Positions 5,214 through 8,990 of a stretch of DNA of 8,990 nucleotides are shown in pieces. Every line of letters begins with the position of its first letter. The stretch's first letter is position 1. The notes under the pieces were generated by a model, which saw only the letters and a list, made by a program, of their open reading frames with translations, did no database searches and was not told the origin of the DNA. The position numbers and the translations under genes are program-made. The DNA is from AC-32 sp036265535 (GTDB taxonomy: Bacteria > Actinomycetota > Thermoleophilia > Gaiellales > Gaiellaceae), in NCBI GenBank assembly GCA_036265535.1, contig DATAOV010000071.1:1-8990 (forward strand). The letters are read 5' to 3'.

Positions 5214-6164
5214 ATGTCCGCGGGGGTGGATCAGCGGATCTCGAGCGGGGCGACCACGAGCCTCGAACTGCGTGGCCTCGAGAAGACCTACTGGTCGCCC
5301 GCAGGGCCGGTTCGCGCCGTGCGAGGCGTCGACATCGCCGTGCGCGCAGGCGAGACCGTCGCGCTGCTCGGGCCGAATGGGGCCGGCAAGTCGACCACGA
5401 TCGACATGCTGCTCGGCCTCCAGTCGCCCGACAACGGATCGGTGGCGGTCTTCGGAGCGCCGCCCGAGCGGGCCATCCAACAAGGCCGCATCGGGGTCAT
5501 GCTCCAGACCGGAGGCGTGCTGCGCGAGCTGACCGCGCGTGAGCTCGTCGCGATGATCGCCGCGCTCTTCCCGCAACCACTGGACGTCGACGAAGCGCTC
5601 TCGCTCGCACGGATCGAGTCGATCGCCGACCGGCGCACCGAGCGCCTCAGCGGCGGCGAGACCCAGCGGCTGCGATTCGCGGTCGCGCTGGTGAGCGATC
5701 CCGAGCTCCTCGTGCTCGACGAGCCGACCGTCGGCATGGACGTCGAGGGAAGGCACGCCTTCTGGACGACGGTGCGCGACCTTTCCGGCCACGGCAAGAC
5801 GATCCTGTTCGCGACGCACTACCTCGAGGAGGCGGACGCCTACGCGGACCGGGCGGTCCTGATGGCACGGGGACGGGTCGTCGCGGACGGGCCGACGACG
5901 GAGATCAAGGCAATGGTCGGCTCGCGCACGATCCGCGCCACGCTTCCCGACCTGCCTCTCGAGCGGCTCGAGCACCTTCCAGGCGTAACCGGCGCCGAGC
6001 GCCGGGGCGAGGCAATCATCCTCGCCTCCTCGGACTCCGATGCCTCGCTGCGCGCCCTGCTCCTCGCGTTCCCGGAGGCCCGCGACATCGAGGTCAAGGG
6101 CGCAGGCCTCGAGGAGGCGTTCCTGACGCTCACCGGCAACGAGACGGCAGAGGAGGCGGCCTGA
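5214..6164 (+). CDS. ABC transporter ATP-binding protein (DrrA/ABC-2 exporter type)
   Basis: This 316-aa cytoplasmic ATPase powers export together with the next gene's permease. All nucleotide-binding motifs are intact: Walker A GPNGAGKST (53-61), Q-loop Gln98, signature LSGGE (145-149), Walker B LLVLDEP (165-171) with Glu170, D-loop GMD (174-176) and switch His202 in ATHYLEEAD. Residues after about 220 form the regulatory C-terminal domain seen in DrrA-like exporters, ending near the GxxLEEAFLTLTG motif. I chose ATG 5214, with GGAGG just upstream, over GTG 5163, which would add 17 unconserved residues. The stop overlaps the permease ATG by one base (TGATG), so the subunits are translationally coupled. 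The substrate is not predictable; the family includes drug, lipid and polysaccharide exporters. No two-component regulator pair accompanies it, although one often follows this type. Confidence 0.93.
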   Translation: MSAGVDQRISSGATTSLELRGLEKTYWSPAGPVRAVRGVDIAVRAGETVALLGPNGAGKSTTIDMLLGLQSPDNGSVAVFGAPPERAIQQGRIGVMLQTGGVLRELTARELVAMIAALFPQPLDVDEALSLARIESIADRRTERLSGGETQRLRFAVALVSDPELLVLDEPTVGMDVEGRHAFWTTVRDLSGHGKTILFATHYLEEADAYADRAVLMARGRVVADGPTTEIKAMVGSRTIRATLPDLPLERLEHLPGVTGAERRGEAIILASSDSDASLRALLLAFPEARDIEVKGAGLEEAFLTLTGNETAEEAA

Positions 6165-6898
6165 TGAGCACCGTCGAATACGCGCGCTACGAGCTCCTGC
6201 GCACGTTCCGCAACCGCCGCTTCTACATCTTCTCGTTCGGCTTCCCCCTCGTCCTCTACTACGCGATCGCGGGGCCGAACCGAAACGAGGCCAGCCTCGG
6301 CGGAACCGGCATCTCCGCGCCCGTCTACTTCATGGTCGGCCTGACCGCCTTCGGGACGATGAACGCCGTGCTCGGCTCGGGCGTGCGCATCGCCGCCGAG
6401 CGCTCCGTTGGTTGGAACCGTCAGCTGCGCCTGACCTCGCTCTCGACCCGGACGTACTTCCGCGTCAAGGTGCTGACGGCCTACGCGATGGCGCTCGTCG
6501 CGATCGCGCTTCTGTACATCGCGGGCGCGACCCTCGGCGTGCGCCTCCAGGCGGGCAACTGGCTGGCGATGACGGTCCTGATCCTCGTCGGCCTGATCCC
6601 GTTCGCCGGCCTCGGGATCCTGATGGGACACCTGTTGACGACCGATTCGATCGGCCCGGCGATGGGCGGGACGACAGCGCTCCTCGCGCTGCTCGGTGGC
6701 GTCTGGTTTCCCGTCACCGGCGGCGTCATGCACGCGGTCGCGGAAGGACTGCCTTCGTACTGGCTCGTCCAGGCGGCCCACGTCGGTCTCGGCGAGCCGG
6801 GGTGGGGTGCGACCGGTTGGGCGGTCGTCGCGGCCTGGAGCATCGGAGCCGGGCTCGCCGCCGGGCGCGCCTACCAGCGCAACACCCAGCGGGTCTGA
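6164..6898 (+). CDS. ABC-2 type transporter permease
   Basis: This 244-aa inner-membrane permease pairs with the ATPase before it. Hydrophobic segments fit six helices: about 20-37, 52-71, 103-124, 133-158, 166-186 and a last one near 218-238. The N-terminus has the basic amphipathic stretch (YARYELLRTFRNRRF) usual before the first helix of ABC-2 permeases. The cytoplasmic loop between helices 2 and 3 carries ERSVGWNRQLRLTSLS (79-94), a conserved coupling region that contacts the ATPase. Helix 5 ends with the family-typical GGVWFP. The length and one-base overlap with the ATPase gene show a half-size exporter working as a dimer with two ATPases. No third exporter gene follows, since the next gene has its own likely promoter. 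Confidence 0.92.
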   Translation: MSTVEYARYELLRTFRNRRFYIFSFGFPLVLYYAIAGPNRNEASLGGTGISAPVYFMVGLTAFGTMNAVLGSGVRIAAERSVGWNRQLRLTSLSTRTYFRVKVLTAYAMALVAIALLYIAGATLGVRLQAGNWLAMTVLILVGLIPFAGLGILMGHLLTTDSIGPAMGGTTALLALLGGVWFPVTGGVMHAVAEGLPSYWLVQAAHVGLGEPGWGATGWAVVAAWSIGAGLAAGRAYQRNTQRV

Positions 6899-6933
6899 GC
6901 GCGCGGGGTTTCCCTAACCGGCAGCCGACTGCT

Positions 6934-6939
6934 TAGACT
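6934..6939 (+). promoter_or_regulatory. Probable -10 box of the holin-family gene
   Basis: TAGACT (TAnnnT) ends 6 nt before the GTG at 6946. No ribosome binding site precedes that GTG (the bases between are CTCGCC), so leaderless initiation is the simplest reading. The -35 region is not recognisable. A small inverted repeat, GGTT-TCCCT-AACC (6907-6919), lies where one would be expected. Confidence 0.5.
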
Positions 6940-6945
6940 CTCGCC

Positions 6946-7326
6946 GTGCTGCTCGTCCGCCTGACCATCGCGCTCCTGATCAACGCGGCCGCTCTCTGGG
7001 TGGCCGACGTGCTCTTCGACAGCATGCACATCAGCGGCTTCTGGTCGTACTTCCTTGCCGCGCTCGTGCTCGGGATCGCGAACTGGATCATCAAGCCGAT
7101 CCTGACGATCCTGACCCTGCCGCTGATCATCATCACGCTCGGCCTCTTCCTGCTCGTGATCAACATCGCGATGATCGCGCTCGCCGAGTGGATCGCACCG
7201 AACTTCTCGATCGACGGCTTCTGGACCTACGTCGGCGTCGTCGTCATCCTCTGGCTCGTCAACTGGGTCGCCTACACGATCATCGACGAGCTCGAGGCCG
7301 GACGCGGCCGGCGGGTGCTCGCCTAG
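6946..7326 (+). CDS. Phage-holin-family (PF04020-type) small membrane protein
   Basis: This 126-aa integral membrane protein has four hydrophobic segments: about 3-20, 35-56, 58-80 and 96-115. The hallmark of the family is NWIIKPILTILTLPLIIITLG (46-66), followed by a NIAMI motif. Despite the name, proteins of this family (YvlD-like) are ordinary chromosomal genes in many bacteria, and no other phage gene is present, so cell lysis is not implied. The function is unknown; envelope stress roles have been suggested for relatives. The C-terminus (about 117-126) is charged and probably cytoplasmic. It starts with GTG at 6946, without a ribosome binding site but with a -10 box at leaderless spacing. 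Its TAG interlocks with the holB stop at CTAG (7323-7326), leaving no room for a terminator. Confidence 0.85.
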   Translation: MLLVRLTIALLINAAALWVADVLFDSMHISGFWSYFLAALVLGIANWIIKPILTILTLPLIIITLGLFLLVINIAMIALAEWIAPNFSIDGFWTYVGVVVILWLVNWVAYTIIDELEAGRGRRVLA

Positions 7327-8402
7327 CGCGACACGAGAACGCCGGAAAAAGCCCGGCGCAGCTCGACGAAGAGCGCCTCCAGCGCGACCCCCGCCGAGAG
7401 CTGGAACTCCTCGAACGAGCGCCAGGCCTCGCGGACGAGCTCGGCTGCGCGCTCGGCGCCCTCGAGCCGCTCGAGTGTTCCGTCTTCACGCAGCGCCTCG
7501 GCCAGATCAACGTGCACGAGCGCCTTGTCTGCCCCGGCCGCGGCCGCGACCAGGTCGCGGTACCAGGAGGCGAGCTCCTCGAGCGAGGCCAGCAGCTCCT
7601 CGCGCTCGGCGCCGCGGCCGGCCCTGCGCACGCGCTGCTCGGCTTCTCGCGCGGTCAGGTCTAGCCCCTCGATCGCCGCCTCCTCCTGCTTCTTCGCCTC
7701 CGCCCCGCGCTTTCGGGCCCCGTCGAGCAGCCGCGCAGCAGCCTCGGCGGGATCGAAGGTCTCGGCGTAGACCGAGCGCGCGGTCTCGAGCAGGGCGACG
7801 CGCCGCTCGGCCGCGGCCGGGTCGAGCAGGCGCCGCGCGCGGTCGAGCCGTCCGGAGGCGACTCGTGCGATCGCGGTCGCCTGCTCCTCGGTCAGCTCCG
7901 GCGCGCGGGCCTGAACCTCCTCGCGTACCGCCCGTTCCGAGAGCCGACGGAAGGGCACGGCCTGGCAGCGTGAGCGGATCGTCTCGGGCAGCGGCCCGAC
8001 CTCGTCGGCGACGAGCACGATCACGGCGTACTCGGGCGGCTCCTCCAGGTCTTTCAGCAGCGCGTCGGCCGCTTCGTCGTTGAGCAGGTGGGCGCCGAAA
8101 ACGAGGTAGACACGGCGGTCGGCCTCGAACGGGCGCATGTGCAGGTCGCGACGCATCTCGCGAACGGCGTCGATTCGAATCTGGTCGCCGAGCGGCTCGA
8201 GCACGTAGAGATCGGGATGCGAGCGCCGCTCGACGCGCGGGTCGCCGCAGAGCAGCTCGGAGGCGAAGGCTACCGCGGTCGCCCGCTTCCCCACGCCCGT
8301 GGGACCGTGGAAGAGGTACGCGTGAGCCGGCTCGTCGGCCAGAGCGGCCGCGAGCAGGCGCTTCGCCTCGCCCTGCTCAGGAACGCTGTCGAAGCTCGCC
8401 AA
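7323..8402 (-). CDS. holB: DNA polymerase III subunit delta' (clamp-loader), zinc-module-deficient
   Basis: This 359-aa AAA+ subunit of the clamp loader helps load the beta sliding clamp on DNA. The AAA+ core begins at once: FDSVPEQGEAKRLL (4-17), then Walker A GPTGVGKR (33-40) with Lys39. Further on come HLLNDEAADALLKDLEEPP (105-123) and the SRC motif IRSRCQ (142-147), which holds the arginine finger used by neighbouring subunits. The four-Cys zinc module usual in delta' and tau/gamma between Walker A and the HPDL block is missing; only Cys52 remains in LLCGDPRVERRSHPDL. The C-terminal part (about 175-359) is helical, including an Arg/Glu/Ala-rich section (about 200-280), then the collar-like domain. 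The start is TTG 8402, supported by GGAGGAG 5-6 nt upstream inside tmk; it overlaps tmk by 26 nt. Frame upstream of 8402 is only tmk antiphase. Confidence 0.88.
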   Translation of the reverse strand: MASFDSVPEQGEAKRLLAAALADEPAHAYLFHGPTGVGKRATAVAFASELLCGDPRVERRSHPDLYVLEPLGDQIRIDAVREMRRDLHMRPFEADRRVYLVFGAHLLNDEAADALLKDLEEPPEYAVIVLVADEVGPLPETIRSRCQAVPFRRLSERAVREEVQARAPELTEEQATAIARVASGRLDRARRLLDPAAAERRVALLETARSVYAETFDPAEAAARLLDGARKRGAEAKKQEEAAIEGLDLTAREAEQRVRRAGRGAEREELLASLEELASWYRDLVAAAAGADKALVHVDLAEALREDGTLERLEGAERAAELVREAWRSFEEFQLSAGVALEALFVELRRAFSGVLVSR

Positions 8403-8973
8403 GAATCTCCTCCGCGATCTCCCGAGGAGGCCGCGTGCCGTCGATGGCCGTGATCCGCTGCGGGAAGAACGCCGCCAGCTCGCGGTAGGCCGCGTCGACC
8501 CGGGAGCGGAAGTCGTCGTCCTCGCGCTCGATCCGGTCGCCGCCCTCGCCCACGCGCCGGGCCGACTCCTCAGGGTCGACGAGGAGCAGGAACGTTCGGT
8601 CCGGCAGGAGGCCGCGGATCGCGTGCAGGTTGAGCTCCAGCACGCGCTCGAGCCCGAGGTCGCGTGCGATGCCCTGGTAGGCAAGCGAGGAGTCGAGGTA
8701 GCGGTCGCAGACGACGTCGGCTCCACGCTCGAGCGCCGGCGCGATCACCTCCTCGACGAGCTGCGCGCGCGCGGCCGCGAAGAGCGCCGCCTCGGCCCAG
8801 GGCGCGATCTCGCCGCCGCCTAGCAGGAGCTCTCGGATCCGCTCTCCGACTTCGGTTCCGCCCGGCTCGCGGGTCGCGACGACCTCCCGCCCGTCGCCGC
8901 TGAGGGTCTCGGCGAGCAACTTGGCCTGGGTTGACTTGCCGGAGCCGTCGAGGCCTTCGAACGTGATGAGCAC
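8377..8973 (-). CDS. tmk: Thymidylate kinase (dTMP kinase)
   Basis: This 198-aa enzyme phosphorylates dTMP to dTDP with ATP, an essential step to dTTP, in the cytoplasm. The P-loop GLDGSGKST is at 7-15, and TREPGGT (34-40) forms part of the dTMP site. DRYLDSSLAYQG (90-101) has the DR(Y/F) motif and the thymine-contacting segment, and the lid GEGGDRIERE is at 142-151. The lid carries basic residues near the end, and the P-loop lacks Arg after Asp9 (GLDGSGKS), as in the E. coli-like type II class. The GTG start at 8973 gives the standard MLITFEGLDG opening. A TATCCT hexamer 6 nt upstream suggests a leaderless mRNA. holB follows with a 26-nt overlap, the usual tmk-holB pair of high-GC Gram-positives; topA is often upstream but would lie outside the window. 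Confidence 0.95.
   Translation of the reverse strand: MLITFEGLDGSGKSTQAKLLAETLSGDGREVVATREPGGTEVGERIRELLLGGGEIAPWAEAALFAAARAQLVEEVIAPALERGADVVCDRYLDSSLAYQGIARDLGLERVLELNLHAIRGLLPDRTFLLLVDPEESARRVGEGGDRIEREDDDFRSRVDAAYRELAAFFPQRITAIDGTRPPREIAEEILGELRQRS
8403..8413 (-). promoter_or_regulatory. Ribosome binding site deciding the holB TTG start
   Basis: GGAGGAG on the minus strand lies within the last codons of tmk, 5-6 nt before TTG 8402. It is the best such site near the 5' end of the holB frame, and no ATG/GTG start fits the family N-terminus there. Confidence 0.7.
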
Positions 8974-8979
8974 TTGCCT

Positions 8980-8985
8980 AGGATA
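8980..8985 (-). promoter_or_regulatory. Probable -10 box of tmk-holB
   Basis: On the minus strand TATCCT ends 6 nt before the tmk GTG (8973). The intervening AGGCAA is not a convincing ribosome binding site at that distance. The -35 box would fall beyond the right edge of the window. Confidence 0.45.
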
Positions 8986-8990
8986 TGAGG

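Noticed and set aside
5840..6781. 313-codon minus-strand open frame across the ABC genes
   Set aside because: Antisense shadow. Both ABC genes show full family motifs and a coupled overlap on the plus strand.
6946..7326. Prophage remnant implied by the 'holin' family name
   Set aside because: No endolysin, integrase, structural gene or attachment site is nearby, and PF04020-type proteins are common chromosomal membrane proteins.
8403..8726. N-terminal extension of the holB frame into tmk
   Set aside because: The extension is Ser/Thr/Arg-rich shadow of tmk in another phase. The family N-terminus and ribosome binding site fit TTG 8402.

Overview
The window is high-GC DNA with strong G/C bias at third codon positions. 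Protein-level features suggest an actinobacterium, perhaps Thermoleophilia: a tmk-holB pair, GTG/TTG starts, -10 hexamers placed 6-7 nt before start codons, and a DrrA/DrrB-like ABC exporter. There is no rRNA or other marker gene, so the lineage is inference.

Layout. (1) 1-1790 looks accessory. A stand-alone TIR-like NADase-type effector (+, 332-1249) carries an unassigned beta-rich C-terminal domain and has no visible signal-generating partner. It converges on a 70-aa zinc-ribbon protein (-, 1260-1472) whose translation start lies in a tandem duplication. About 315 nt with no convincing gene follow. (2) 1787-2924 is a tightly coupled minus-strand operon of ArsR regulator, AHSA1/SRPBCC protein and YciI-like protein. 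Its promoter has a consensus -35 box with a perfect inverted repeat in the spacer, and its mRNA is probably leaderless. (3) 3059-4051 is an epoxide-hydrolase-like alpha/beta hydrolase. It converges, across a very strong two-tier hairpin, on (4) an APH-fold phosphotransferase (-, 4199-5127) broken by one frameshift near 4889. (5) 5214-6898 is a two-gene ABC exporter (ATPase and ABC-2 permease, overlapping by 1 nt), followed by (6) a small PF04020-type 'phage holin family' membrane protein (6946-7326). (7) The right end is conserved housekeeping: tmk (thymidylate kinase) then holB (DNA polymerase III delta'), reading leftwards. The holB start overlaps the tmk end by 26 nt, and the holB stop interlocks with the holin-like gene's stop in one CTAG tetramer.

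How the parts relate. The ArsR/AHSA1/YciI genes look like one autoregulated unit of unknown substrate. The ABC pair makes a complete exporter (two ATPases plus two permeases). tmk and holB supply dTDP and the clamp loader for replication. The most interesting candidate for a little-described system is the TIR plus beta-rich protein, which has the architecture of a nucleotide-signal-activated abortive-infection effector. The ligand-sensing role is inference only.
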